A stretch of DNA of 64,000 nt from Bacteroidales bacterium (GTDB taxonomy: Bacteria; Bacteroidota; Bacteroidia; Bacteroidales; F082), in contig JAKSNA010000006.1 in assembly GCA_024400295.1 (NCBI GenBank), forward strand, positions 39,925-103,924, read 5' to 3'. The notes under the pieces are model-generated. The model did no database searches. It was not told the origin of the DNA and worked only from the letters and a program-made list of their open reading frames with translations. Below are positions 1-9,265 of this stretch, piece by piece (position 1 is the first letter of the stretch; each line of letters opens with the position of its first letter). The position numbers were made by a program, and so were the translations under genes.

Positions 1-800
1 CATGCCGCGACATACCGGCGGGCGTGGATGTATTCGTCGAGATGTCTCAACTTGATGTCAAGGACAGCGGCCTGGATTGCGTCGAGACGTGAGTTGACGC
101 CGACATAGTCGTGATAGTAACGTTCTTTCATGCCGTGGTTCACGACGCAGCGCAGCATCTCGGCGAGAGCGTCGTCGTCGGTGAACAGTGCGCCGCCGTC
201 GCCGTAGCAGCCGAGGTTCTTCGACGGGAAGAACGAGGTGCAGCCGACGTTTCCTATCGTACCCGACTTCTTCACGGTGCCGTCTTTGAAAGTGTAATGT
301 GCGCCGATTGCCTGCGCGTTATCTTCAACGACATACAGATTGTGACGTTTCGCGATGTCCATGATGGCGTCCATATTGGCGCATTGTCCGAAGAGATGCA
401 CCGGCACGATGGCCTTGGTGCGCGGAGTGATGGCGCGTTCGACGGCTTCAGGGTCAATGCAATAAGTGTCAGGCTCGACATCAACGACGACAGGCTTCAG
501 ACGCAGGAGCGCTATTATCTCGGCTGTCGCGATGAATGTGAACGATGTCGTGATCACTTCGTCGCCGGGTTCAAGGCCGAGACCCATCATGGCAACTTGC
601 AGAGCATCAGTGCCATTCGCGCACGGGATGACATGTTTTACACCTAAATATTCCTGTAAATCCTCCTGGAATTTCTTCACGAAAGGGCCGCCGATGAAGC
701 CGCCTGTCGAGAGAATCTGCTGTATCGAGGCATCAACTTCTGACTTAATCTTTTTATACTGACCGACAAGGTCAACCATTGGAATCTGTTGCATACTCAT
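1..800 (-). CDS. DegT/DnrJ/EryC1/StrS sugar aminotransferase, WbpE-like (3' end outside window)
   Basis: PLP-dependent transaminase that puts an amino group on a nucleotide-linked keto-sugar during cell-surface polysaccharide synthesis. Reading the minus strand from the ATG at 800 gives 266 codons that leave the window still open. Seen: the N-terminal IPMVDLVGQY, the CANGTDALQ substrate/cofactor loop, VEDNAQAIGAHY, and FFPSKNLGCYGDGGA, in which Lys194 should form the Schiff base with PLP. The end of the visible part, VGVNSRLDAIQAA, is also typical. The pattern is closest to WbpE/WlbC-type UDP-3-keto-sugar aminotransferases as I remember them; the exact sugar cannot be told. A second ATG three codons in is possible. 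The last third of the protein is missing because of the window edge, not because of a mutation. Confidence 0.9.
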   Translation of the reverse strand, partial: MSMQQIPMVDLVGQYKKIKSEVDASIQQILSTGGFIGGPFVKKFQEDLQEYLGVKHVIPCANGTDALQVAMMGLGLEPGDEVITTSFTFIATAEIIALLRLKPVVVDVEPDTYCIDPEAVERAITPRTKAIVPVHLFGQCANMDAIMDIAKRHNLYVVEDNAQAIGAHYTFKDGTVKKSGTIGNVGCTSFFPSKNLGCYGDGGALFTDDDALAEMLRCVVNHGMKERYYHDYVGVNSRLDAIQAAVLDIKLRHLDEYIHARRYVAA

Positions 801-848
801 TAAAATTAATTAGGCCGCAAAGATAGAAAAAAATATTTTATCAAAACA

Positions 849-879
849 TTTGTACAAATCAAAAAAAGTTGTAATTTTG
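849..879 (+). promoter_or_regulatory. Bacteroidetes-type promoter of rpmB
   Basis: TTTG at 849-852, exactly 19 bases, then TAATTTTG at 872-879. This matches the -33/-7 consensus of the major Bacteroidetes sigma factor and lies about 48 bases before the rpmB start. Confidence 0.7.
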
Positions 880-926
880 CGCCCTGTTTTAAGTGGAATA
901 TATTGAACAATAAATAAGTCAGAGTT

Positions 927-1169
927 ATGTCAAGAATTTGTCAGATAACAGGAAAGAAAGTCATCAGTGGAAACAACGTTTCACACTCAAACAAGAAGAC
1001 TAAGAGAACGTTCAAGCCGAACTTGAAGATTAAGAGATTCTATGTTCCGGAAATGGACGAGTGGGTAGTATTGAAAGTTTCAGCAGCAGGTCTGCGCACC
1101 ATCGACAAGAAGGGTGTTTACAAGGCAATGTGCGATGCACAAGATGCCGGCAACCTGAACCGCTGGTAA
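927..1169 (+). CDS. rpmB: 50S ribosomal protein L28
   Basis: Structural protein of the large ribosomal subunit, 80 aa, the normal length. It opens with [20 protein letters not shown], the family's N-terminal pattern, and is rich in Lys/Arg ([12 protein letters not shown]). It has its own promoter at 849-879 and terminator at 1193-1219, so it appears to be a single-gene transcript. In many Bacteroidetes rpmB is followed by rpmG (L33) and a small DUF4295 gene; here neither follows and a TonB receptor comes next. Confidence 0.97.
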   Translation: MSRICQITGKKVISGNNVSHSNKKTKRTFKPNLKIKRFYVPEMDEWVVLKVSAAGLRTIDKKGVYKAMCDAQDAGNLNRW

Positions 1170-1192
1170 TATAATACCTTTAAAAAATTGAG

Positions 1193-1219
1193 GCCGTCTG
1201 TGTTAAGGCGGCTTTTTTT
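1193..1219 (+). terminator. Rho-independent terminator of rpmB
   Basis: GCCGTC (1193-1198) pairs with GGCGGC (1207-1212), one G-T wobble, followed by seven T (1213-1219). Confidence 0.8.
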
Positions 1220-1265
1220 ATAGTGTCAGATAAAATTTTTCAGAAGCGACGTCGTTTTAAGGTTT

Positions 1266-3803
1266 ATGAAGTCAAAATTGTTAGTCATCATCATGGTCAT
1301 GCTGCCGTTTTTTGCTTTCGGGCAGAAAAATGACGGGGTCATATTCGGCAAGGTGACGGCAACCGACGGGAAGCCTCTTGAGTTCGTTAACATCGCGGTC
1401 ATAGGCACGAAATACGGCACATCAACCGACACGCGCGGCGAGTATTCGCTCGAAGTCCCGACAGATGAAATACTGAATATCGTATTTTCGTTCATCGGCT
1501 ACGAACAGAAAACCATGACAATCACGTTGAACGACGGTGAGCGGCGCAGACAGGATGTCACCATGACGTCGTCGTCGCTGACACTTGAAGAAGCCGTGGT
1601 GCATGACCAGGCCATAAACTCCAGCAACATAACGCGCCTTTCGGCAAGGGAGAGCGTGTTGCTTCCAACCTCAGGCGCCGGCGGCATCGAGGACTTGGTG
1701 AAGACACTTCCCGGCGTCTCCTCGACCAACGAGCTCAGCTCGCAATACAATGTGCGCGGCGGTAACTTCGACGAGAACCTCATCTATGTCAACGGGATAG
1801 AGATCTACAAGCCTTTCCTCGTAGGTTCGGGACAACAGGAAGGACTCAGCTTCATCAACTCACGCCTCATCTCGAACATAGAGTTTTCGGCCGGCGGTTT
1901 TTCGGCTGAATACGGCGACAAGATGTCATCGGTGCTCGACATCACATATAAAAAACCTGTCATCCCGGCAGGTTCGGTGACGCTCAGCATGCTCGGCGCT
2001 GACGTACATGCGGAGGGACGCACAGCACACAACAAGTTAAGCTATCTTGTCGGAGCACGATACAAAAACACGAAATACCTCCTTGGCAATATGGAGACAA
2101 AAGGTGTCTATCAGCCAAATTTCATTGACGTACAAGGACTTCTAACATATAATGTGACACCTAAACTTGAAATATCAGCTCTCGGCTATTATTCGAGAAA
2201 CAGCTACACCATGATTCCTGAGACACGCCAGACCGACTTCGGGAACCTCCAGGCATCATACCGCCTCAAGGTTTATTTCGACGGAAGGGAAGACAGCAGA
2301 TACAACACAGGCCTCGGTGCAGTGACACTCAACTTCAGCCCGAACGAAGACCTCAACCTCAAGCTCATCGGTTCGATGTATTCATCAGCGGAGTCGGAGA
2401 CCTTCGACGTGCAGGGACAGTATTGGATAGGACAGTTAGAAACCTCCAGCAACAACGAACAGGAAAGCGACCAAGACGGCAATGTCATCACCAACCAAGG
2501 CGTAGGCACGTATATCGAACACGCACGCAACTATTTCTACACACAAGTAGTGAATCTCGACCACAAAGGCGCATACAAATACAACGACAACACCCTGAAA
2601 TGGGGCGTCCGCTACCAGCATCAAGCCATTGACGACAAAGTCAGGGAATGGGACATGGTGGATTCGACAGGTTACACACTGCCCCACCCCACCGATTCCA
2701 TCCTCAACCCGTCGAACCCGATGCAGACACCACTTGAGCTGAAGAACGTGGCAAAATGTCATAACATTTTATACGTCAATAATATAGATGCATACGTTCA
2801 AAATTCATGGCAACTTGAGAGCAAGAACGAAGACGTGTATGTGCTGACCGCTGGACTGCGTGCCAACTATTGGGGGTACAACGGGAAGGCCAACGTCAGT
2901 CCGCGTGCCGGAGTGGCACTGAAACCGCATTGGAACAGCAACATGATTTTCCGGCTGTCGGGCGGCGTGTATGTCCAGCAGCCGTTCTACCGCGAGATAC
3001 GCATGTTCGACGGCTCGCTCGTTGACAAAGACATCGCCTCGGTGCAGAAGTCATATCAGATCGTCTTGGGCCATGAATACAACTTCAAGGCGTGGAACCG
3101 TCCGTTTGTCCTGACGACTGAGTTGTATTACAAATATCTTAAAGACATTGTTCCGTATGAAGTTGACAACATCAGGATAAGGTATTACGCCGACCAGAAA
3201 GCGACTGGCTACGCCACCGGCATCGACATGAAGGTCAACGGAGAGTTCGTCAAAGGCATTGAGAGCTGGGCGTCGTTATCGTTGATGAAGACGGCTGAAA
3301 ACATCAAGTATTATGTCGCTCCTGACGGCAGCATCCTTTCGCAGACCGACATCCACAACGGAGCTGATTTCGACCACGACACCATCATCAGCGGCATTCC
3401 GCGTCCGTCGGACCAGCGTTTCAACATAGCTGTTTTCTTTCAGGACTACATCCCATTCATCCCTTCGTTCAAGGTTAACCTGAAGCTCATCTTCGGCGGC
3501 GGGCTTCCTTTCGGGGCGTCGGAGACCGAGCGCTACCAGCAGAAGATGCGGATGCCAACCTACCGCCGCGTTGACATCGGCTTCAGCAAACAGCTCATCG
3601 GTGCGGACACCAAGTTCAAGAACCCGAAGAACCCGTTGAGAAACATACAGAACTGCTGGCTCAGCCTTGAGGTGTTCAACCTGCTCGGCGTGAACAACGT
3701 CAGCTCGTACATGTGGGTCACCGACGTTTACAACACCCAGTATGCCGTGCCAAACTATCTGACCGGCAGACAGTTGAACCTTAAATTGATTCTTGAGTTT
3801 TGA
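1266..3803 (+). CDS. TonB-dependent receptor with carboxypeptidase-regulatory-like domain
   Basis: Outer-membrane active transporter, 845 aa. Order of parts: signal peptide (residues 1-19, ending FAFGQ), a carboxypeptidase-regulatory-like beta-sandwich (about 24-100: VIFGKVTATDGKPLEFVN...GEYSLEVP), plug domain (about 120-230, with EDLVKTLPGVSS, QYNVRGGNFDENLIYVNG and FSAEYGDKMSSVLDI), then a long beta-barrel ending in aromatic LNLKLILEF. The end in Phe is usual for outer-membrane barrels. No SusD partner lies next to it, so it is probably not a polysaccharide-utilisation pair; the cargo is unknown (siderophore, vitamin or peptide are all possible). The next gene, an MFS transporter, starts 25 bases after the stop, so the two may be co-transcribed. 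Confidence 0.93.
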   Translation: MKSKLLVIIMVMLPFFAFGQKNDGVIFGKVTATDGKPLEFVNIAVIGTKYGTSTDTRGEYSLEVPTDEILNIVFSFIGYEQKTMTITLNDGERRRQDVTMTSSSLTLEEAVVHDQAINSSNITRLSARESVLLPTSGAGGIEDLVKTLPGVSSTNELSSQYNVRGGNFDENLIYVNGIEIYKPFLVGSGQQEGLSFINSRLISNIEFSAGGFSAEYGDKMSSVLDITYKKPVIPAGSVTLSMLGADVHAEGRTAHNKLSYLVGARYKNTKYLLGNMETKGVYQPNFIDVQGLLTYNVTPKLEISALGYYSRNSYTMIPETRQTDFGNLQASYRLKVYFDGREDSRYNTGLGAVTLNFSPNEDLNLKLIGSMYSSAESETFDVQGQYWIGQLETSSNNEQESDQDGNVITNQGVGTYIEHARNYFYTQVVNLDHKGAYKYNDNTLKWGVRYQHQAIDDKVREWDMVDSTGYTLPHPTDSILNPSNPMQTPLELKNVAKCHNILYVNNIDAYVQNSWQLESKNEDVYVLTAGLRANYWGYNGKANVSPRAGVALKPHWNSNMIFRLSGGVYVQQPFYREIRMFDGSLVDKDIASVQKSYQIVLGHEYNFKAWNRPFVLTTELYYKYLKDIVPYEVDNIRIRYYADQKATGYATGIDMKVNGEFVKGIESWASLSLMKTAENIKYYVAPDGSILSQTDIHNGADFDHDTIISGIPRPSDQRFNIAVFFQDYIPFIPSFKVNLKLIFGGGLPFGASETERYQQKMRMPTYRRVDIGFSKQLIGADTKFKNPKNPLRNIQNCWLSLEVFNLLGVNNVSSYMWVTDVYNTQYAVPNYLTGRQLNLKLILEF

Positions 3804-3828
3804 TTGAAAATTTCGCAGTTTGAAAATC

Positions 3829-5022
3829 ATGGAAAAGGAGAAACTTTGGAACTCGAATTATATCAAGGTGATGGCTACGAACTTCACCTTGTTTTTTGCC
3901 TTTTATCTTCTCACGCCGCTGCTGCCGTTATACCTCAGCGAGACATACAACGCGTCGAAAGACATGATAGGTCTCGTGCTTTCGGGTTACACGATGGTCG
4001 CGATATTGATACGTCCGTTCAGCGGTTTCCTTGTTGACAGCTTCCCTCGGAAGAAGGTGCTTCTCGTCTGCCTTTTCGTCTGTTTCCTGTTTTTCGGCAG
4101 CTACCTCATCGCCGGCAGCCTCATGCTCTTCGCTGTCATCAGGACGTTGCACGGCGGTCCGTTTGGCGCGTGCACTGTCGCCAACTCCACCATGGCCATT
4201 GACGTCCTTCCGGCATCAAGGCGCAACGAAGGCATCGGATTCTACGGCATCAGCAACAACCTCGCGTCGGCCGTCGCGCCGACAGTGGCCATCTTCATAT
4301 ATCATTATGTCAACGACTTCGATGTGCTTTTCTGGCTCGCATTCATCGTGGCAGGCCTCGGCCTCATCAGCGCGGCGACACTCAAGGTGACGCCCAAGCC
4401 CGTCGAGACGAAGAAACGCAAACTCTCGCTCGACCGTTTCTTCCTGCTTCGCGGCTGGTTTCTCGCGCTCAACATGTGTTTCTTCGGCTTCTGCTGGGGA
4501 GTGTTGAGCAACTACCTCGCCATCTACGGCAAGGAACGTCTCGGCATCACCTCGGACACCGGCACCTTCTTCATGATACTCTCGGCCGGATTGATATTGT
4601 CAAGACTGTGGGGAAACAAGACTTTACGCGAAGGCAAGCTGACGCACAACGCCATGGAAGGCATCATCTTGTCAACGATAGGTTACATCACTTTCATCGC
4701 ATGGCCTTCAATGACAGGCTATTACATCACCGCCGCCCTGATCGGGCTGGGCAACGGACACATCTGGCCGGCGTTCCAAAACATGATCATCGCGGTGGCG
4801 AAGCACAACGAACGCGGGACGGCGAACAGCACCATCCTGACATCGTGGGACCTCGGCATCGGACTCGGCGTGCTTCTCGGAGGCGTCATCGCGGAGTATT
4901 TCGGCTACACCACCATCTTCTGCATGATAGCGGCGGTACACGTAGTCGGATTCGTGTATTTCTTGGTACTTACAAGAAACAAATTCAAAAAGACAAGCAG
5001 CGGGATCATTCAACACGAGTAA
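3829..5022 (+). CDS. Major facilitator superfamily transporter
   Basis: Inner-membrane transporter of 397 aa with about 12 hydrophobic segments. Seen: LPLYLSETYNASKDMIGLVLSGYTMVAILIRPFSG in the first two helices and loop, and the MFS motif-A-like FLVDSFPRKKVLLV after TM2. A second half-repeat starts with the hydrophobic WFLALNMCFFGFCWGVLSNY. The pattern resembles the arabinose-efflux/YfcJ-type drug or sugar exporters. Substrate unknown. I take the ATG at 3829; an upstream in-frame TTG at 3820 is less likely. It follows the TonB receptor closely, which may mean a shared transcript and a linked substrate. Confidence 0.88.
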   Translation: MEKEKLWNSNYIKVMATNFTLFFAFYLLTPLLPLYLSETYNASKDMIGLVLSGYTMVAILIRPFSGFLVDSFPRKKVLLVCLFVCFLFFGSYLIAGSLMLFAVIRTLHGGPFGACTVANSTMAIDVLPASRRNEGIGFYGISNNLASAVAPTVAIFIYHYVNDFDVLFWLAFIVAGLGLISAATLKVTPKPVETKKRKLSLDRFFLLRGWFLALNMCFFGFCWGVLSNYLAIYGKERLGITSDTGTFFMILSAGLILSRLWGNKTLREGKLTHNAMEGIILSTIGYITFIAWPSMTGYYITAALIGLGNGHIWPAFQNMIIAVAKHNERGTANSTILTSWDLGIGLGVLLGGVIAEYFGYTTIFCMIAAVHVVGFVYFLVLTRNKFKKTSSGIIQHE

Positions 5023-5201
5023 CACGAATTTCATTCACCACGAATTTTACAAATCATTCGAATGGTCTTGAGGTGCGCCAGCAGTTTTGGTATGACTATC
5101 ACGCTTGCTTCTCTTTTAACTCTACTCTTTTAACTTTTAACAAAAAAAAGCCTCCCTCAAAACTTTTTTGTATCTTTGCAGCTTAAAATCATTTTTCAGA
5201 A

Positions 5202-5933
5202 ATGTCTATCTACGAAAGATTTAAAGACAAGAGCCGCAAGAAGATAGCGGTTCTTATCGACCCCGACAAGCCGACTGACGCGCAGGTGCTTTCGATTGTG
5301 GCGAAAGCCAACGCCGCCGATGTCGATTTCTTCTTCGTCGGAGGCAGCCTGCTCACCACCGACAGTCTGGAGCACTGCATCAAAGTCATCAAGGCGAACT
5401 CAAGCATTCCCGTCTTGATATTTCCCGGCAACTCATTGCAGATCAGCAAATACTGCGACGGTTTCCTGCTTCTCTCACTCATCTCCGGAAGAAACTCTGA
5501 GATGCTCATCGGGCGGCATGTCATAGCGGCGCCCTACCTGAAGCTGTTCGGCAACGAAATCATCCCGACGGGTTACATGCTCATCGACAGCGGGCGTCCG
5601 ACGTCGGTGTCATACATGAGCGACACGACGCCGATACCTCACGACAAGGACGACATCGCGATGTGCACCGCCATGGCCGGCGAGATGCTCGGGCTGAAAC
5701 TCATCTACCTCGAAGGCGGCTCTGGCGCCGTCAACCCCGTGTCCGACAGCATGATCTCCAAGGTGAGGCAGATGATAGACATACCGCTCATCGTGGGCGG
5801 AGGCATCAGCACGCCGGAGATGGCAGCCGCGAAAGCACGAGCCGGCGCCGACGTGATATGCGTCGGGACGAGGTTCGAGGAAGAACCGGAACTGCTACAA
5901 CGGTTCGCCGACGCAGTCCACACCGCCGATTAA
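5202..5933 (+). CDS. Geranylgeranylglyceryl phosphate synthase family protein (PcrB/GGGPS group II)
   Basis: TIM-barrel prenyltransferase that joins a polyprenyl diphosphate to sn-glycerol-1-phosphate by an ether bond. 243 aa, family-typical length. Seen: the N-terminal IAVLIDPDKP (Asp20, Asp22 region), FFFVGGSLLT, PVLIFPGN, the substrate-binding YLEGGSGA, and the C-terminal phosphate-binding VGGGIST and GADVICVGT loops. Long-chain (GGPP) versions of this family are known in Bacteroidetes, whereas Firmicutes PcrB uses heptaprenyl chains; which chain this one uses cannot be read by eye. A TATCTTTG -7 box lies at 5171-5178. The upstream spacer 5023-5201 holds only short repeats of the CACGAATT and (A/T)CTCTTTTAACT kinds. 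Confidence 0.93.
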   Translation: MSIYERFKDKSRKKIAVLIDPDKPTDAQVLSIVAKANAADVDFFFVGGSLLTTDSLEHCIKVIKANSSIPVLIFPGNSLQISKYCDGFLLLSLISGRNSEMLIGRHVIAAPYLKLFGNEIIPTGYMLIDSGRPTSVSYMSDTTPIPHDKDDIAMCTAMAGEMLGLKLIYLEGGSGAVNPVSDSMISKVRQMIDIPLIVGGGISTPEMAAAKARAGADVICVGTRFEEEPELLQRFADAVHTAD

Positions 5934-5980
5934 CCAATTAGCACATCATTAATCAGCTAAACAACTAAAACATCTGCATA

Positions 5981-8122
5981 ATGAAAAGACTTATCCTTAC
6001 AGCACTCGCGATGATGTTCGTTTTCACATCGTTCGCACAGGAAAAGAAGATGCTCACGGCGGTTGACGCCTCGTACAACAACCGCGACATCTACCCTAAA
6101 GGCAAGAGCTACAAATGGCTGGCCGACACCGACAAGTATGTCTTCTCGGAAGACGGCGTCCTCATGGTTCAAGCACCGGGGGCGAAGTCGGCAAACCCGC
6201 TGCTCAACATCGACCAGGTCAACGTCATGGCAAAGAACGGCGGTTACGAGGAGTTCAAGCGCATCCCCAACATCACATGGACCAACGAAAGCGTCGGGTA
6301 TTTCTACAAGGCCGAAGGCGAGAGCAGCATCAGCCTCAACTCGTTGAGCCTCACGGCGAAAGCCATGAAACGCATCACCACCATCCCTATTGAGGCCGAG
6401 AACCACACCATCACGGAGAAGACCATGCGCGTGGCCTACACCATCGGCAACGACCTCTACGTCGCCGACGGCGACAGACAGCTGCGCCTCACCAACAACC
6501 CGGAACACGTCATCGCGGGGCAGTCGGTGCACCGCAACGAGTTCGCCATCGAAGGCGGCATCTTCTGGTCGCCCGACGGCAACCGTCTCGCCTACTACTC
6601 GATGGACGAGAGCATGGTGACCGACTACCCGCTCGTTGACATCACCTCGCGCGTCGCCGAGGCTGCACCTATCAAATACCCAATGGCAGGGATGACATCG
6701 CACGTCGTGAAACTCCACGTCTATGACATCGCGACAGGCACCGACGTCGTCATGAAGACAGGCGAGCCGGCCGACCATTACCTCACCGCCATCACATGGA
6801 ACAACGACAACCAGCACATCTATATCGGCGAGCTGAACCGCGGACAGAACTCCCTCGACTTCAACGAATACGACGCCTTGACGGGCGAGTTCAACAAGAC
6901 CATCTTCCACGACGAGGACGAGCAATACGTCGAACCTGTCGGGCCGGCGCATTTCCTTCCCGGAAGCACCACGGAGTTCGTGTGGCTCGCACAACGCGAC
7001 GGCTACTATCATCTCTGGCTTCATAATACCAAGAGCCTCAAGGCAAGACAACTCGAGAAAGGCGACTATGTCGTGACATCATTCGACGGATTCGACAGCA
7101 ACGGCAACGTCTATTACACCTCGACGGAGGTCAGCCCGCTGCAACGTCATTTTTATAAGGTGAACCTGAAAAACGGCAAGAAGACACAGGTCACCAAGGA
7201 ACACGGCACACATGAAGTCGCGCCAAGTCCGAGCGGCAAATATTTCCTCGACTTCTACACAAGCACCGACGTGGCGAGGGCCGTTGACCTTCATTACGCC
7301 AAGGGCAACTTCACCGAGAAGCTGTACAGAGCCGACGACCCGCTCACGGAATACAACGTCGGCGCCATCGAGCTCGGCGAGCTGAAGGCCGAAGACGGAC
7401 AGACACTCTACACACGTCTCATCAAGCCTTATAACTTCGACCCGGACAAGAAATACCCTGTCATCGTGTATGTCTATGGCGGCCCTCACGCGCAGATGAT
7501 CACCGACTCGTGGACGGCCGGCGCGGGCATCGACCTGCTATATTACGCGCAGGAAGGCTTCATCGTCTTCACCCTGGACAACAGAGGCTCCGCCGACCGC
7601 GGCGAGGCGTTTGAACAGGTCATCCACCGCCAGTGCGGACAGTGCGAGATGCGCGACCAGATGGTGGGCGCCGAATACCTGAAGTCGCTCCCCTACGTCG
7701 ATGCGGAACGTATCGGCAGCGACGGCTGGAGCTACGGCGGCTTCATGTCAACGTCACTGAAAATCAACTATCCTGAGACGTTCAAGGTCAGCGTGGCGGG
7801 CGGCCCGGTGCTCGACTGGAAATACTACGAGATCATGTACGGCGAGCGTTACATGGACACGCCGCAGGAGAACCCCGAGGGCTACGAGCTGACGAGCCTC
7901 GAGAACAAGACCGACAGGCTCGAAGGCAAGCTCCTCATGATACACTGCACCACCGACCCCGTAGTGATGTGGCAGCACAGCCTCGTCTTCGTCGAGAACT
8001 GCATACATAACGGCAAACAGCTCGACTACTTCGTCTATCCCGGCCACGAACATAACGTCCACGGCATGGACAGGGCGCACATGATCACGAAGATCCTGGA
8101 ATATTTCAAAGATAACCTTTGA
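5981..8122 (+). CDS. dpp4: Dipeptidyl peptidase IV (S9 family), exported
   Basis: Serine exopeptidase that removes X-Pro/X-Ala dipeptides from peptide N-termini. 713 aa: signal peptide (1-19, FVFTSFAQ), an eight-bladed-propeller-type N-terminal region (about 30-470, with SVHRNEFAIEGG and WSPDGNRLAYYSMDES as in the Porphyromonas enzyme), then an alpha/beta hydrolase domain. The catalytic triad can be placed: Ser584 in GWSYGG, Asp659 in CTTDP, His691 in GHEHN. The gene ends in a tandem 141-base duplication carrying a strong terminator. Expected in the periplasm or at the cell surface; together with the S46 peptidases near the right edge it points to life on peptides. Confidence 0.95.
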   Translation: MKRLILTALAMMFVFTSFAQEKKMLTAVDASYNNRDIYPKGKSYKWLADTDKYVFSEDGVLMVQAPGAKSANPLLNIDQVNVMAKNGGYEEFKRIPNITWTNESVGYFYKAEGESSISLNSLSLTAKAMKRITTIPIEAENHTITEKTMRVAYTIGNDLYVADGDRQLRLTNNPEHVIAGQSVHRNEFAIEGGIFWSPDGNRLAYYSMDESMVTDYPLVDITSRVAEAAPIKYPMAGMTSHVVKLHVYDIATGTDVVMKTGEPADHYLTAITWNNDNQHIYIGELNRGQNSLDFNEYDALTGEFNKTIFHDEDEQYVEPVGPAHFLPGSTTEFVWLAQRDGYYHLWLHNTKSLKARQLEKGDYVVTSFDGFDSNGNVYYTSTEVSPLQRHFYKVNLKNGKKTQVTKEHGTHEVAPSPSGKYFLDFYTSTDVARAVDLHYAKGNFTEKLYRADDPLTEYNVGAIELGELKAEDGQTLYTRLIKPYNFDPDKKYPVIVYVYGGPHAQMITDSWTAGAGIDLLYYAQEGFIVFTLDNRGSADRGEAFEQVIHRQCGQCEMRDQMVGAEYLKSLPYVDAERIGSDGWSYGGFMSTSLKINYPETFKVSVAGGPVLDWKYYEIMYGERYMDTPQENPEGYELTSLENKTDRLEGKLLMIHCTTDPVVMWQHSLVFVENCIHNGKQLDYFVYPGHEHNVHGMDRAHMITKILEYFKDNL

Positions 8123-8159
8123 TAGTTAAAAGATTAGAGAGTAGAGTTAAAAGAGAGGA

Positions 8160-8193
8160 AGCGGACTGGAGATTTCAGTCCGCTCTCTTTTTT
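8160..8193 (+). terminator. Terminator after dpp4, first copy
   Basis: Perfect nine-base stem AGCGGACTG (8160-8168) / CAGTCCGCT (8176-8184) followed by a T-rich run. A weaker T-run on the other strand may make it bidirectional. Confidence 0.85.
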
Positions 8194-8300
8194 TGAGTGA
8201 TTGTAATTCATACGGTTAAAACACCTTAACCCTGATATACTTCTTCGGGTTCTCTTCAATTGATAGTTAAAAGATTAGAGAGTAGAGTTAAAGGAGAGGA

Positions 8301-8334
8301 AGCGGACTGGAGATTTCAGTCCGCTCTCTTTTTT
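8301..8334. terminator. Terminator, second copy, between dpp4 and mlaD
   Basis: Same stem as at 8160-8184, repeated by the 141-bp duplication (8301-8309 / 8317-8325) with a T-run on the plus strand. It lies at the converging ends of dpp4 and mlaD. Confidence 0.8.
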
Positions 8335-8356
8335 TGAGTGATTGTAATTCATACGG

Positions 8357-9262
8357 TTAAAACACCTTAACCCTGATATACTTCTTCGGGTTCTCCTCGA
8401 TTTTCTTGATCAGGACACTGAGATTTTCGACTGTCTTGTTGACGTTGATGTAGAGTGAGTCGTCGCTCAGCAGCAGTCCCGCCGAGCCTTCGCCGTTTCT
8501 CAGGTTCGTAGTGATGACATTGAGGTTATCGACCGTCGTCTTCAGCGACTCAACGATCTGATAATATTTGATTTGCGCCAGCGAGTCGCTCACCGCAGAG
8601 AAGTTCCCGGCGATGTTGTCGAGGTTATCGACGATGGCCGGGATTTTGTCTTTCTCCGCATCGATGACGTTCTGTATGTCGGTGGTGATGTCTTTCAGGT
8701 TATTGATGGAAGCCGAGAGGTCGCTGACGCCTGTCTTCACCTCGGCCTGCATCTTGTCGTCGAACACCGAATTGATGCTAACCACAAGAGTATCAATGGA
8801 CATCACTAATGTCTCGATTTTATCCTTGAGTGGCATGAGTTTCGTGGCGAGCATATCGGTGAGGCCTTCCTCGCTGCCGGAGGCGAGGGTGTCGCCGAGC
8901 TGGGCGTCGAGCTTCGAGTCGCCGAGCACGAGTTTTATGGAGTTGGAGCCAAGAAGGTCGTGGGTGATGTACGCCACCGTGTTTTTCGGGATGCGTGCGT
9001 CCTTGCTCGCGGTGAACTTCACGATGATGGTGCCATCGTTCTTAGGGTTGAAAAACAACTCTTCCACCTGCCCTACAAGCATCCCGTTGATCAGCACCTT
9101 ATTTGCCGGAGCAAGTTCGTTAACATCGTGATAGACAGCATAATAATACGGATATTCCTTCAGCATTGACTTGCCTTTCAGGAAATTATACCCCCACACA
9201 AACAGCACGATGGCCATCACAAACGACAGCCCGACGATGACAGATTTTCTTTTGTTATCCAT
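8357..9262 (-). CDS. mlaD: MlaD-family MCE-domain lipid transport protein
   Basis: Substrate-binding part of an ABC-type phospholipid shuttle between inner and outer membranes. 301 aa: one N-terminal membrane anchor (about 8-28, VIVGLSFVMAIVLFVWGYNF), the MCE domain (about 38-115: VYHDVNELAPANKVLINGMLVGQV...DLLGSNSIKLVLG), then a long helical, coiled-coil-like tail typical of MlaD/Mce proteins. The permease and ATPase genes are not beside it. It starts 3 bases after the stop of the upstream amidase gene, so the two are one operon, both with envelope roles. Confidence 0.92.
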   Translation of the reverse strand: MDNKRKSVIVGLSFVMAIVLFVWGYNFLKGKSMLKEYPYYYAVYHDVNELAPANKVLINGMLVGQVEELFFNPKNDGTIIVKFTASKDARIPKNTVAYITHDLLGSNSIKLVLGDSKLDAQLGDTLASGSEEGLTDMLATKLMPLKDKIETLVMSIDTLVVSINSVFDDKMQAEVKTGVSDLSASINNLKDITTDIQNVIDAEKDKIPAIVDNLDNIAGNFSAVSDSLAQIKYYQIVESLKTTVDNLNVITTNLRNGEGSAGLLLSDDSLYINVNKTVENLSVLIKKIEENPKKYIRVKVF

Positions 9263-9265
9263 AGA

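Larger units (their letters stand above)
8120..8401. repeat. Tandem 141-bp duplication covering a terminator and the 3' end of mlaD
   Basis: Two copies (about 8120-8260 and 8261-8401) in direct tandem, differing at only a few positions. Each contains a hairpin terminator and the last codons of the minus-strand mlaD gene. Copy 1 is now outside any gene but still spells the same EENPKKYIRVKVF end plus stop, with changes in the Ile/Glu codons that are synonymous. Confidence 0.9.

Noticed and set aside
111..647. Plus-strand frame of 178 codons
   Set aside because: It lies fully inside the minus-strand aminotransferase gene, which has clear family motifs; shadow frame.
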